Made by a program: the position numbers and the translations under genes | Notes under the pieces: model-generated | The model's input: the letters and a program-made list of their open reading frames with translations, nothing else | Database searches by the model: none | Told to the model about the DNA's origin: nothing | Assembly: GCA_965277835.1 (NCBI GenBank) | Contig: OZ255841.1 | Coordinates: 1,178,001-1,242,000 of the forward strand | DNA: 64,000 nt | Direction: 5' to 3' | From: Arcticimaribacter sp965277835 | GTDB taxonomy: Bacteria; Bacteroidota; Bacteroidia; Flavobacteriales; Flavobacteriaceae | In this document: positions 8,078 through 17,582 of the stretch, one piece after another | Position numbering within the stretch: position 1 is the first letter of the stretch | Layout: every line of letters begins with the position of its first letter

Positions 8078-9592
8078 TTGGAAATTGACATTACTTCAGA
8101 AAAAGAGAGATTTAAAGAACATTTAGGTTTACCGAATAATAATCAAATAATCTTCTCAGGGATATTTGGGATAGGCAAAACGTATTTTTTAAAAAAATTT
8201 TTTGAAACCGAGACAAAGGAAATCGAATCAAAGGAAGGCAAGCCAAAAGAATATGAACCGTTTTTTTTAACCCCAGTAAATTATTCTATTTCTAGTAACG
8301 ATGATATTATTGACTATATAAAATATGACCTTGCCTTTGAATTGCTACGCAAAGACATAGAGTTTGAAAAATCTAATTTTTCTGCTTTATTTACGGCACC
8401 ACTTTACCTCAAAAACAACTTTTTAGATACACTGTCCTTACTTGTACAAAGCGGAGGTAAAATAGGAAGAGAACTTAGTCGTAGTTTTGATAATCTTAGA
8501 AAGATTATAACTAATATTAAAAAACATAATAAAAATATTCAGATAGATGAAGAGAAAGAATTCACTGACTTTTTAAAGAGAATAACTACTCAAAATCGTT
8601 CTATTTACGAAGAAAACGAAATAACAGAATTGATTTCGGGGCTTATTGGAAAGCTAAAAGAAGAGGGCAAAGAAACAGTTCTTGTTATTGACGACTTAGA
8701 CAGATTAGACCCAGAGCATATTTTTAGAATACTTAATGTTTTTGCCTGTCATTTTGATATAGGGGGAACTTCGGGAAATAAATTTGGGGTTGACAAAATA
8801 GTCTTGGTCTGCGATATAGAAAACATACGTAACCTATTTCACTCAAAGTATGGGGTAAATACGGACTTCTCCGGCTATATAGATAAATTTTACAGCAGCG
8901 AAATATTCTATTTCGATAATAAACAAATTGTTAGCGAGACAATAGATACCATTATTGGATCAATAACATTTGAAAAATTTATAATAGATTTAAAAGGATT
9001 TCATGATCGATCCAATAAAGTCTTTAAAGGAATTTTAGAAGGTTTAATACATAACGATTTATTAAACCTGCGTACACTTTTAAAAATGTATAATAGCAAT
9101 TGTGAGATAAAAGAGTTTCGATTTAGAATTAACAAAAATGGTTTAGAAAGATCAAATCTGCAATTCGAAATAATGGTCATGTTTGAGCTTCTCATTTCTT
9201 TTTATGGGGCAACCTCTAGCTTAGAAAACGCATTGGAAAAATTAGCAGAAAAGGAACCAACTAAAATTATAACTGATGATGAAATGAAGGATTATAATAA
9301 TAGCTATTTTTATAATTATAATTATAATTATTTATTAGTACTAGTTGATTATAAAAACCATAAAGGAAAAGAAGGAAAATTTCAATATGATAATGAAGAT
9401 TTGGATTTATCTATTGAATATAAAATTACTTACGATGACAGCCCTATATATAGTGATGCAGATATTATATTAAAGAGTGAAAAGGCAACACCTTTCGAAA
9501 AGCTACATGAAGAAAAAAATGATTTCCCATTTGCATCACTATTAAACATCGCTTTTAAAGAATACCTAAACCTAACAAGAGTAAACATCTAA
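8078..9592 (+). CDS. KAP-family P-loop NTPase, stand-alone
   Basis: A Walker A motif (G28-IFGIGK-T35) and a Walker B motif with the doubled Asp and DLDRLDP continuation (D205, D206, D208) are the signature of KAP NTPases in the STAND/AAA-like group. No membrane helices are evident, unlike many KAP proteins. TTG is the only plausible start, since a stop codon lies two codons upstream and no ATG occurs before the Walker A motif. The C-terminal 200 residues are rich in Asn, Tyr, Lys and Glu and match nothing I recognise. The gene is AT-rich and sits between exported-protein genes and purK with no partner gene. KAP ATPases occur in several phage-defence systems (QatA is one), but no function can be assigned here. 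Confidence 0.75.
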   Translation: MEIDITSEKERFKEHLGLPNNNQIIFSGIFGIGKTYFLKKFFETETKEIESKEGKPKEYEPFFLTPVNYSISSNDDIIDYIKYDLAFELLRKDIEFEKSNFSALFTAPLYLKNNFLDTLSLLVQSGGKIGRELSRSFDNLRKIITNIKKHNKNIQIDEEKEFTDFLKRITTQNRSIYEENEITELISGLIGKLKEEGKETVLVIDDLDRLDPEHIFRILNVFACHFDIGGTSGNKFGVDKIVLVCDIENIRNLFHSKYGVNTDFSGYIDKFYSSEIFYFDNKQIVSETIDTIIGSITFEKFIIDLKGFHDRSNKVFKGILEGLIHNDLLNLRTLLKMYNSNCEIKEFRFRINKNGLERSNLQFEIMVMFELLISFYGATSSLENALEKLAEKEPTKIITDDEMKDYNNSYFYNYNYNYLLVLVDYKNHKGKEGKFQYDNEDLDLSIEYKITYDDSPIYSDADIILKSEKATPFEKLHEEKNDFPFASLLNIAFKEYLNLTRVNI

Positions 9593-9639
9593 ACTATAAT
9601 CAAAAAAACGGCATCTTTAGAATATCAAAGATATATGCG

Positions 9640-9647
9640 TACTTTTG
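9640..9647 (+). promoter_or_regulatory. Bacteroidota-type -7 promoter box for purK
   Basis: TACTTTTG matches the TAnnTTTG consensus exactly and ends 11 bases before the ATG at 9659. It lies inside the longer reading frame beginning at 9635, which supports 9659 as the real purK start. No clear -33 element was found. Confidence 0.5.
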
Positions 9648-9658
9648 TCAAAAAATTT

Positions 9659-10813
9659 ATGTCCTTTTTTTCTACACATAAGACCTTGGGCATTTTAGGT
9701 GGCGGTCAGCTTGGCAAAATGCTACTCTATACCACACGCAAGTGGGACATTAAAACGCACGTGCTCGACCCTAGCCCCGAAGCCCCATCGCGCTTGGCTT
9801 GCGACTATTTTGAAGTAGGCGATTTTAACGACTATACAACCGTTTATAACTTTGGGAAAAACGTAGATATACTCACTTTCGAAATAGAACACGTAAACCT
9901 CGAAGCCCTAGAGCAACTAGAAAAAGAAGGCGTTAGCGTATATCCGTCTCCAAAGACACTAAAAATAATACAGAATAAAAGCACACAAAAAGATTTTTAT
10001 GTGGCTCATAATATACCCACTGCGCCGCATAAAAATTTTAAGAATTTAGCCGATTTAAACACCGCTATTTCAAACAAAGACATAAACGTCCCTTTTGTAT
10101 GGAAGTCCGCACTAATGGGCTACGACGGTAATGGAGTACGTGTCATTAAAGTCGTTGAGCAACTAAACGAACTCCCCAATGTAGCCTGCCTAGTTGAACA
10201 TTTGGTGCCTTTTACCCATGAGTTAGCCGTTATTGTATGCCGAAACCCATCGGGGCAAATGGTGAGTTATCCTACGGTCGAAATGGAATTTCACCCAGAA
10301 GCCAATCAGGTTGAATATGTGCTATGCCCTGCCCGACTTGACAACGCCATTATAGAAAACGCCCAAGCTGTCGCTCTAAAGGTGTCCCAATCTTTTGAGC
10401 ATATAGGGCTGTTAGCCGTTGAGTTATTTTTAACCGCAAACGGAAATATTTTGGTAAACGAGGTTGCCCCCCGACCCCACAACAGCGGTCATGTTACCAT
10501 AGAGACCTCATATACCGACCAATTTGAGCAACACCTTAGGGCGTTACTCGACCTCCCTTTGGGCGATGCGTCTAACAAAGTTTCGGGCGTTATGGTTAAC
10601 TTAGTCGGCGCAGAAACCCATAACGGATTGGTGCAATATAAAAACATCAACGAAATATTAAATATGCCTGGAGTAACACCGCATATATATGGCAAAAAAG
10701 AAACCCGCCCATTCCGAAAAATGGGGCATGTAACCATTGTCAACAAAGACCTTGACGAGGCACGAAAAATAGCTGAACGCGTTAAAAAAACAATTCAAGT
10801 AATATCAATATAA
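9659..10813 (+). CDS. purK: 5-(carboxyamino)imidazole ribonucleotide synthase
   Basis: PurK uses ATP and bicarbonate to carboxylate AIR to N5-CAIR in purine synthesis. The N terminus (LGILGGGQLGKML) and the ATP-grasp domain with EVAPRPHNSGH near the C terminus are diagnostic. The start at 9659 is chosen because family members begin about ten residues before the glycine motif and because a promoter-like box overlaps the longer alternative start at 9635. With this start the protein has 384 residues, a normal length. purE follows after one base, giving the complete N5-CAIR route. Confidence 0.95.
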   Translation: MSFFSTHKTLGILGGGQLGKMLLYTTRKWDIKTHVLDPSPEAPSRLACDYFEVGDFNDYTTVYNFGKNVDILTFEIEHVNLEALEQLEKEGVSVYPSPKTLKIIQNKSTQKDFYVAHNIPTAPHKNFKNLADLNTAISNKDINVPFVWKSALMGYDGNGVRVIKVVEQLNELPNVACLVEHLVPFTHELAVIVCRNPSGQMVSYPTVEMEFHPEANQVEYVLCPARLDNAIIENAQAVALKVSQSFEHIGLLAVELFLTANGNILVNEVAPRPHNSGHVTIETSYTDQFEQHLRALLDLPLGDASNKVSGVMVNLVGAETHNGLVQYKNINEILNMPGVTPHIYGKKETRPFRKMGHVTIVNKDLDEARKIAERVKKTIQVISI

Positions 10814-10814
10814 T

Positions 10815-11294
10815 ATGGCACAAATTGGAATTATTATGGGCAGTAAATCTGACCTCCCCGTTATGCAAGAAGCAATTAATATTTTAAAAGAGTTTAAAAT
10901 AGACGTTGAAGTCGATATTGTATCTGCACACCGCACCCCCGAAAAAATGATTGCCTATGGGCAAAACGCACACCAAAGAGGCATTCAGGTTATAATAGCT
11001 GGTGCTGGCGGCGCGGCACACCTCCCAGGGATGATTGCCGCTACAAGTCCGCTCCCTGTTATTGGCGTTCCCGTAAAATCGAGTAATTCTATAGACGGTT
11101 GGGACTCTGTGCTATCCATTTTGCAAATGCCTGGTGGCGTTCCAGTAGCTACAGTTGCGCTAAACGGTGCCAAAAACGCAGGTATTTTAGCGGCTCAAAT
11201 CATAGGAAGTGCTAACGCCGATGTGCAAAACACAATTATAGCCTATAAAAACGCTTTGAAAGAAAGCGTTCTTAAATCTTCCGAAAACATTTAA
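10815..11294 (+). CDS. purE: N5-carboxyaminoimidazole ribonucleotide mutase
   Basis: PurE moves the carboxyl group of N5-CAIR to form CAIR. The 159-residue protein shows the class I motifs MGSKSDLPVM, SAHRTPE, AGAGGAAHLPGM and the SILQMPGGVPVATV segment. It is one base downstream of purK, so the two are surely co-transcribed and probably translationally coupled. The presence of both matches the bacterial two-step route. Confidence 0.97.
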   Translation: MAQIGIIMGSKSDLPVMQEAINILKEFKIDVEVDIVSAHRTPEKMIAYGQNAHQRGIQVIIAGAGGAAHLPGMIAATSPLPVIGVPVKSSNSIDGWDSVLSILQMPGGVPVATVALNGAKNAGILAAQIIGSANADVQNTIIAYKNALKESVLKSSENI

Positions 11295-11307
11295 ACCCAT
11301 ATCGCCC

Positions 11308-13335
11308 TTGGAAAATATCTTGAATAAGGCATTTGAAACCTTACATCAGAGCGCCCCTTTTGATAAAATAGAACACACTGATTTTATCCCTGCTCTCAAA
11401 ATTGAAATTGATAGTACGCTAAAAGAAATTGACCAAATCTGTAAAAACACAGACGCCCCTACTTTTGAAAACACCTTAGAGGCACTCGATAAAAGCGGAG
11501 CACAATTAGAGGCTATTAGCAGTATTTTGTTCAACTTAAACAGTGCCGAAACCAGTAAAGAGCTTCAAGAGGTTGCCCAAAACGCCTCTTTGATATTAAC
11601 CCAATTTCAAAACGAGATACGCCTAAACGCGCCTCTTTTTCTAAGAATTAAAGAGGTCTATACGAATAGAGCACAGTTTGACCTAACCCCTGAGCAACAC
11701 ACACTCGTAGAAAAAGAATATAAGGGGTTTGTGCGAAATGGCGCGCTTTTATCCGAAGCCGAGAAAAACCAACTCGGGGAAATAGATGCCGAACTTGCTA
11801 AGCTTAGCCTAACATTTGGCGAACACGTGTTAGCCGACACTCAAAATTTTGAGCTTCATATAACCGACAAAAAACAACTTAGCGGTTTACCCAAATCTAG
11901 TATTGACACTGCATCTGCCTTAGCGCAACACAAAAACAAAGAGGGCTGGGTGTTCACTTTGGACTACCCAAGCTATGTGCCTTTTCTTACCTATGCAGAC
12001 GACAGGGAGTTACGAAAAAAAATGAGCCTTGCCTTTGGTAAAAGAGGGTTTCAGGGCAATGAAAACAATAACGAAAATATTATTCTTAGCCTTATAGCGC
12101 TCAGAAAAAAACGTGCAAATTTACTGGGGTATAACTCCCACGCCGATTTTGTTTTAGAAAACCGAATGGCAAAATCATTAGAAAAAGTAAGTGCTTTTTT
12201 AGATGACCTATGCGAAAACGCCCTCCCGTTTGCACAACACGAATGGAAAGACGTTGAAACCTTTGCCAAAGAAAACCTAAACTTAGAGAACCTTCAAAAA
12301 TGGGATGTGGCTTATGTCTCAGAAAAACTAAAACAAAACCGTTTTGATTTTGATGACCAAGTTTTGAAACCCTATTTCCCTTTACCAAAAGTGCTAGAGG
12401 GTGTGTTCGAAATTACGGAACGTTTATATGGCTTACAATTCAAAAAAACAAAAGAAATAGCAGGGTATCACAAAGACGTCGATTGCTACGAGGTGTTTAA
12501 CGAAGTGGGTGAATTTTATGCTATTCTATATACAGATTTTCATCCAAGAGCAGGAAAAAGAGATGGGGCTTGGATGACCTCATACCGCTCTCAGGACAAA
12601 ACACAGCGCCCTCATGTGTCTATTGTATGTAATTTTTCGCCCCCTACAAAAGAGGCGCCTGCCTTGTTAACATTCAACGAGGTTACTACCCTTTTCCATG
12701 AATTTGGGCATGCACTTCACGGCATGTTAGCCAACACCGTGTATAAAAGTCTAAGCGGAACCAATGTATATTGGGACTTTGTGGAATTACCAAGTCAACT
12801 TCTCGAAAATTGGTGCTACGAAAAAGAAGCACTAAGCCTATTTGCACGGCATTATAAATCGAACGAGCCATTGCCTATACATTATATCGAAAAAATAAAA
12901 GCAGCGGCTCAATTTCAAGAGGGGCTACAAACCGTTAGGCAGTTAAGTTTTAGCTACCTCGATTTGTCTTATCACACAGAAAAAATAGAGCGTATTACGT
13001 CTATAAAAACACACGAGGACGAACAGATTTCAAAATTGCAGTTTACTCCCCTAATCGAAGAAAATAATATGAGTACGTCTTTCTCACATATTTTTCAAGG
13101 CGGTTATTCTGCGGGCTATTATAGTTATAAATGGGCTGAGGTTTTAGATGCCGATGCCTTTGAGTTGTTTCGTGAAAAAGGTATTTTCGATAGTGCCACA
13201 GCCAATGCGTTTAAAGAACATATACTCTCGAAAGGAGGGACGGAACACCCTATGGATTTGTATAAAAAGTTTAGAGGTGCCGAACCTAACCCAAAAGCTC
13301 TATTAAAAAGAGCAGGGCTTATTCTTCAAAAGTAG
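11308..13335 (+). CDS. M3-family zinc oligopeptidase (peptidyl-dipeptidase / oligopeptidase A type)
   Basis: The 675-residue enzyme carries the zinc motif H464-E-F-G-H468 and the third ligand E493 in the FVELPSQ segment, the arrangement of thimet-type M3 peptidases. The C-terminal GGYSAGYYSYKWAEV block forms part of the substrate cleft and is also typical. The start is TTG at 11308, and the N terminus then matches the family (APFDKI about residue 17). It degrades short peptides, probably in the cytoplasm, since no signal peptide is seen. It follows purE by 13 bases, and its 3' end overlaps the convergent rhodanese gene by 17 bases. Confidence 0.93.
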   Translation: MENILNKAFETLHQSAPFDKIEHTDFIPALKIEIDSTLKEIDQICKNTDAPTFENTLEALDKSGAQLEAISSILFNLNSAETSKELQEVAQNASLILTQFQNEIRLNAPLFLRIKEVYTNRAQFDLTPEQHTLVEKEYKGFVRNGALLSEAEKNQLGEIDAELAKLSLTFGEHVLADTQNFELHITDKKQLSGLPKSSIDTASALAQHKNKEGWVFTLDYPSYVPFLTYADDRELRKKMSLAFGKRGFQGNENNNENIILSLIALRKKRANLLGYNSHADFVLENRMAKSLEKVSAFLDDLCENALPFAQHEWKDVETFAKENLNLENLQKWDVAYVSEKLKQNRFDFDDQVLKPYFPLPKVLEGVFEITERLYGLQFKKTKEIAGYHKDVDCYEVFNEVGEFYAILYTDFHPRAGKRDGAWMTSYRSQDKTQRPHVSIVCNFSPPTKEAPALLTFNEVTTLFHEFGHALHGMLANTVYKSLSGTNVYWDFVELPSQLLENWCYEKEALSLFARHYKSNEPLPIHYIEKIKAAAQFQEGLQTVRQLSFSYLDLSYHTEKIERITSIKTHEDEQISKLQFTPLIEENNMSTSFSHIFQGGYSAGYYSYKWAEVLDADAFELFREKGIFDSATANAFKEHILSKGGTEHPMDLYKKFRGAEPNPKALLKRAGLILQK

Positions 13336-13663
13336 CTTGCCATGCCAAAAAACCACCTTTGAGCTGAATCATTTTCTTAAAACCCAAGTCTTTCATTTTA
13401 AGAGCAGCCCGCTGGCTTCTTATTCCAGATTTACAGTACATATAAATAGTTTTGGTCTTTGGAAGTTTGGCAATTTCTTTATTAAAATCGTCTGACGTTA
13501 CCGAAACATTAATAGCCCCTTCGATATGTCCAGTTTTATATTCTTCTGGGGTACGGACATCTACAAGAATAACCTCTGCATTTAGTTGACTTGCAAACTC
13601 TTTAACAGGGATAGTTTCTATGGCACTTTGAACTGCAAATAACACAATTAATATATGAAGCAT
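13319..13663 (-). CDS. Small exported rhodanese-domain protein
   Basis: The 114-residue protein has a hydrophobic N terminus resembling a signal peptide (about residues 1-14) and one rhodanese domain with the active-site loop C77-KSGIRS. The VDVRTPEEYKTGHIEGAIN stretch is typical of single-domain rhodaneses, which transfer sulfane sulfur or handle persulfides. The start at 13663 is preferred to 13708 because the longer frame would run into the neighbouring gene and would place extra residues before the signal peptide. Export to the periplasm is inferred from the hydrophobic start only. Confidence 0.85.
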   Translation of the reverse strand: MLHILIVLFAVQSAIETIPVKEFASQLNAEVILVDVRTPEEYKTGHIEGAINVSVTSDDFNKEIAKLPKTKTIYMYCKSGIRSQRAALKMKDLGFKKMIQLKGGFLAWQATFEE

Positions 13664-13673
13664 ATAATATAAT

Positions 13674-14474
13674 TTAACGTTGCAAATATAGCTGAATCCA
13701 CAAAACAAGAGGTATGGCTTCTACCCAAAACGAATTTCTGTAATACGTTTGTTTTTCTGATGTGGTTGCCAAAAAAAAGAGATAGAGCAACAGCATAATT
13801 GAGTAACTCCACCACACTGTTGTTTCGTTAAATAGCGTTACACCAAAAATTAAAAACGCAAGCATATAGCCCAATCGTTTAGTTTTTGGTATTCCTACTA
13901 CTTGCGGAATTGTCCCTAGGGTTTTAGAGTCTTTATTAAAGTCATAAATTTCGAAAGGAAGTGTGGCTAATAAAACCCAAAAGTAACGCTGCGCTATGGT
14001 CATCCATAGCAGTGTATTGTCCCAAGAGACACTACCGACAAGAGGCACAACAACCGTCATTAAAGTCCAACACAGAGCAACAATATGAATCTTAATGCCG
14101 CTCGTATTCCTAAAATTTGACCGCGTAAAAGGAATTGTATATAAGAGCAATAAAACACTTGACAAAATACCTACAAGTTGCTGCAGCTGGGTTAACTGTA
14201 AGAAATTAAAAAGAGCATACCCAAAACTTAAAATAGAAATAACAATAATTGCCTTTAATGACAATGTGTGTACTCTTATTTTTTCTTGTAAAAAGCTAAA
14301 GTATTTTGCAAAATTATACGCTACTATTGTCCCAAACAAAACAAAAAAACGAAGGTTAGTGCTAGGGCTAATAGACCATTCTAAGGCAGTTATCTCAAAC
14401 ATACAAAGCACCATCAACCCTACATGAATACTAGATTTTATATAAACACTAAACACAGAATTTAAAATTCTCAT
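13674..14474 (-). CDS. UbiA-like integral membrane protein, first Asp motif not conserved
   Basis: This is a 266-residue protein with about eight hydrophobic helices. The segment YDFNKDSKTLGTIPQ (about residues 177-191) resembles the second Asp-rich motif (DxxxD) of UbiA prenyltransferases. In the region where the first motif (NDxxD) should lie, YNFAKYF is found instead. It may therefore be a diverged UbiA relative with altered or lost prenyltransferase activity. The rhodanese gene follows 10 bases downstream on the same strand, suggesting one transcript. Function is unknown. Confidence 0.6.
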   Translation of the reverse strand: MRILNSVFSVYIKSSIHVGLMVLCMFEITALEWSISPSTNLRFFVLFGTIVAYNFAKYFSFLQEKIRVHTLSLKAIIVISILSFGYALFNFLQLTQLQQLVGILSSVLLLLYTIPFTRSNFRNTSGIKIHIVALCWTLMTVVVPLVGSVSWDNTLLWMTIAQRYFWVLLATLPFEIYDFNKDSKTLGTIPQVVGIPKTKRLGYMLAFLIFGVTLFNETTVWWSYSIMLLLYLFFLATTSEKQTYYRNSFWVEAIPLVLWIQLYLQR

Positions 14475-14478
14475 CGTG

Positions 14479-14486
14479 CAAAAATA
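14479..14486 (-). promoter_or_regulatory. -7 promoter box upstream of the UbiA-like gene
   Basis: On the minus strand the box reads TATTTTTG, an exact TAnnTTTG match, only four bases before the annotated ATG. If used, it would give a leaderless transcript or point to a start slightly further downstream. Confidence 0.35.
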
Positions 14487-14572
14487 TCAAAATGACCTTT
14501 ATGTTAAAATTTTAGTTGAAAACTTCCAAAATATCATGCGGTCTAAATTAAATCAAATGAATTCATTTTATA

Positions 14573-14580
14573 TACTTTTG
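14573..14580 (+). promoter_or_regulatory. -7 promoter box for gcvP
   Basis: TACTTTTG matches TAnnTTTG exactly and ends 21 bases before the gcvP ATG. No convincing -33 TTG was seen at the expected distance. Confidence 0.5.
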
Positions 14581-14601
14581 TCAAAATCATAAACTAAACT
14601 A

Positions 14602-17445
14602 ATGGGTAATACTTTTGAAACTAGGCATTTAGGTCCTAATAGTGAGGAGGTTAAACAAATGCTTAAAACAATTGGGGTGGACTCTATAGAGACACTCTTA
14701 AAAGAAACAATTCCGACCGATATTGCTCTAAAAGGCGACTTAGATTTACCCGAAGGCGTTTCTGAACATGAGTTTTTGACAGATTTGCAAACTATTGCTC
14801 AAAAAAATAAACTGTTCGATTGTTATATCGGCTTAGGTTATCATCCTACAATTACTCCGTCAGTCATTCAGCGTAACATTCTTGAAAACCCTGGGTGGTA
14901 CACTGCTTATACCCCCTATCAGGCAGAAATTGCGCAAGGACGATTAGAGGCGCTTTTCAATTTTCAGACTATGGTTGTCGATTTAACAGGAATGGAGTTG
15001 GCAAATGCATCTTTGTTAGACGAAGCCACAGCCGCCGCCGAAGCAATGACCTTACTTTTTAACGTGCGTTCGCGAGAGCAAAAGAAAAATAACAGCAACC
15101 TCTTTTTTGTTTCCGAAGATGTATTTCCGCAAACATTAGCAGTTCTACAAACTAGGGCAGAACCCATGGGAATTAAACTCATTGTTGGAGACCCTAGCAA
15201 TTATAATTTTACCACTGATTTTTTTGGGGCTCTTTTTCAATACCCAGGGAAATATGGTGCAATTTCTAACCTGCCGCAATTAGTAGATAAGGTGCAACGC
15301 TTAGACATAAAAACTGTTGTTGCAGCAGACTTGCTAAGTTTAACCCTATTAGAAGCCCCTGGAACATACGGTGTAGATGTCGTGGTTGGAACTACACAGC
15401 GTTTTGGTATTCCCTTAGGCTATGGAGGACCTCATGCGGCTTATTTTGCAACCCAAGAAGCGTATAAAAGAAATATCCCTGGAAGAATTATTGGGCAAAC
15501 TGTAGATTTAGACGGTACTCCTGCGCTACGCATGGCACTACAAACACGCGAGCAACATATAAAACGCGATAAAGCAACCTCTAATATTTGTACCGCACAA
15601 GTATTACTTGCTGTTATGGCAGGAATGTACGCCGTATATCATGGTCCAAAAGGGCTAAAAGAAATTGCCGAGGATATTCATCAAAAAACTAGTCGTCTTA
15701 ACCGTGTTTTAAAAGACCTTTTAATAGAACAACACAACGACACCTATTTCGATACGCTTCATATAACTGTGGACTCTAAGCGGTTAAAGCAACTTGCCGA
15801 AAAGCATGAAATTAATATTTTAGAAATTAATGATAACCGTGCTGCCATTTCACTTAACGAAGCAACTACAGAAAAACAATTTCAAAAACTTATTTGTGTT
15901 TTAGAAGAATACAGCGGTAAAAAAACAACCACACAAGCCACAGATGTATTAATAAATATTCCAGAAAACCAAACACGGAAGTCTGCTTTTTTAACGCATC
16001 CAACGTTCAATTCATACCATTCGGAGACTAGTCTAATGCGTTATATTAAACGTTTAGAACGAAAAGATTTAGCCTTAAATCATTCTATGATTTCTTTAGG
16101 GTCATGTACCATGAAGCTAAATGCTGCAAGCCAAATGTTACCCCTAAGTTGGTCTCAGTGGAATAGCCTGCATCCCTTTGTGCCTATAGCACAAGCAGAG
16201 GGGTATCAATATATATTAAAAGAGCTAACCCAACAGTTAAATATAATAACTGGGTTTCATGCTACATCGTTGCAACCCAATTCTGGAGCACAAGGTGAAT
16301 ATGCTGGTTTAATGGTTATTAGAGCATATCATAACGCTAGGGGAGACCACCACAGAAATGTGTGTATAATACCTGCCTCGGCACACGGTACAAATCCTGC
16401 TTCTGCTGTAATGGCAGGAATGAAAGTTGTTGTAACGGCAACTGATGCAATGGGTAATATTGATTGGAATGACTTTTCTGCAAAAGTTATAGAACACAAA
16501 GATCAATTAGCAGCACTAATGGTAACCTATCCTTCGACACACGGTGTTTTCGAATCTAATATTCGTGAGATGACTCAATTAATCCATGATAATGGAGGTC
16601 AAGTATATATGGATGGAGCAAATATGAATGCCCAAGTAGGAGTTACAAGTCCAGCGATAATTGGAGCCGATGTATGCCACCTCAATTTACACAAAACCTT
16701 TGCAATACCCCACGGAGGAGGAGGCCCAGGAGTTGGTCCAATTTGCGTAGCAAAACACTTAGCCCCTTTTCTTCCTACAAACCCCATAATATCTACAGGA
16801 GGGTCAACCCCAATCAATTCTATCTCAGCAGCCCCTTGGGGGTCTTCTTTAGTGTGCCTAATTTCTTATGGATATATTAAGATGCTTGGAAAAAAAGGCG
16901 TGAAAAAAGCTACTGAAATAGCCATCTTAAACGCAAACTATATTAAAGCCAAGCTAGAGAAAAACTACGCTATACTATATACAGGAGAAAAAGGAAGAAC
17001 CGCACACGAAATGATTATTGACTTTCGGCCATTTAAAACAAAAGGTGTAGAGATTACCGATATTGCCAAAAGACTTATGGACTATGGTTTCCATGCTCCT
17101 ACTATTTCTTTTCCAGTAGCAGGGACTATGATGATTGAACCAACCGAAAGCGAAAACCTTGCCGAGCTCAACCGTTTTTGCGAAACTATGATTTCTATCG
17201 CTGAAGAAATTAATAGCCAAAATAGTCATGATGAAAATAGTGTTTTAAAAAACGCGCCTCATACACTACAAATGGCAACTAGCGATAATTGGAGTTTCCC
17301 TTATAGTCGCGAAAAAGCACTATACCCGCTTAGTTTTGTGAAAGAAAACAAATTTTGGCCTGCTGTCAGACGGGTAGATGAGGCTTTTGGAGACCGTAAT
17401 TTGGTTTGCAGTTGTCCTAGCACCGAAGAATATATAAGTAACTGA
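14602..17445 (+). CDS. gcvP: Glycine dehydrogenase (decarboxylating), P-protein
   Basis: GcvP decarboxylates glycine with pyridoxal phosphate and passes the aminomethyl group to the lipoyl H-protein in the glycine cleavage system. The 947-residue length is that of the fused single-chain form. The PLP-binding lysine is K698 in LHKTFAIPHGGGGPG, and the N-terminal YTPYQAE(I)AQGRLE block is typical. gcvT and gcvH are not in the window. It is a single gene with its own promoter box. Confidence 0.97.
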   Translation: MGNTFETRHLGPNSEEVKQMLKTIGVDSIETLLKETIPTDIALKGDLDLPEGVSEHEFLTDLQTIAQKNKLFDCYIGLGYHPTITPSVIQRNILENPGWYTAYTPYQAEIAQGRLEALFNFQTMVVDLTGMELANASLLDEATAAAEAMTLLFNVRSREQKKNNSNLFFVSEDVFPQTLAVLQTRAEPMGIKLIVGDPSNYNFTTDFFGALFQYPGKYGAISNLPQLVDKVQRLDIKTVVAADLLSLTLLEAPGTYGVDVVVGTTQRFGIPLGYGGPHAAYFATQEAYKRNIPGRIIGQTVDLDGTPALRMALQTREQHIKRDKATSNICTAQVLLAVMAGMYAVYHGPKGLKEIAEDIHQKTSRLNRVLKDLLIEQHNDTYFDTLHITVDSKRLKQLAEKHEINILEINDNRAAISLNEATTEKQFQKLICVLEEYSGKKTTTQATDVLINIPENQTRKSAFLTHPTFNSYHSETSLMRYIKRLERKDLALNHSMISLGSCTMKLNAASQMLPLSWSQWNSLHPFVPIAQAEGYQYILKELTQQLNIITGFHATSLQPNSGAQGEYAGLMVIRAYHNARGDHHRNVCIIPASAHGTNPASAVMAGMKVVVTATDAMGNIDWNDFSAKVIEHKDQLAALMVTYPSTHGVFESNIREMTQLIHDNGGQVYMDGANMNAQVGVTSPAIIGADVCHLNLHKTFAIPHGGGGPGVGPICVAKHLAPFLPTNPIISTGGSTPINSISAAPWGSSLVCLISYGYIKMLGKKGVKKATEIAILNANYIKAKLEKNYAILYTGEKGRTAHEMIIDFRPFKTKGVEITDIAKRLMDYGFHAPTISFPVAGTMMIEPTESENLAELNRFCETMISIAEEINSQNSHDENSVLKNAPHTLQMATSDNWSFPYSREKALYPLSFVKENKFWPAVRRVDEAFGDRNLVCSCPSTEEYISN

Positions 17446-17551
17446 TAAACAAATATATAACCTATATTAATAATTTTATTGGAGTCAAAAAAAAAGAGAC
17501 TAGGTGTCGTTTAGTTTTTATCTTATCTTAAAGCCTATATAATGCTTTACC

Positions 17552-17559
17552 TAAATTTG
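17552..17559 (+). promoter_or_regulatory. -7 promoter box upstream of the FabH-like gene
   Basis: TAAATTTG matches TAnnTTTG exactly and ends 23 bases before the ATG at 17583. Confidence 0.45.
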
Positions 17560-17582
17560 TATCCATCAATAGTATTGAAAAT

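Noticed and set aside
14095..14427. 110-residue open frame opposite the UbiA-like gene
   Set aside because: Antisense to a membrane-protein gene with a clear coding pattern; the translated Lys-rich sequence shows no domain.
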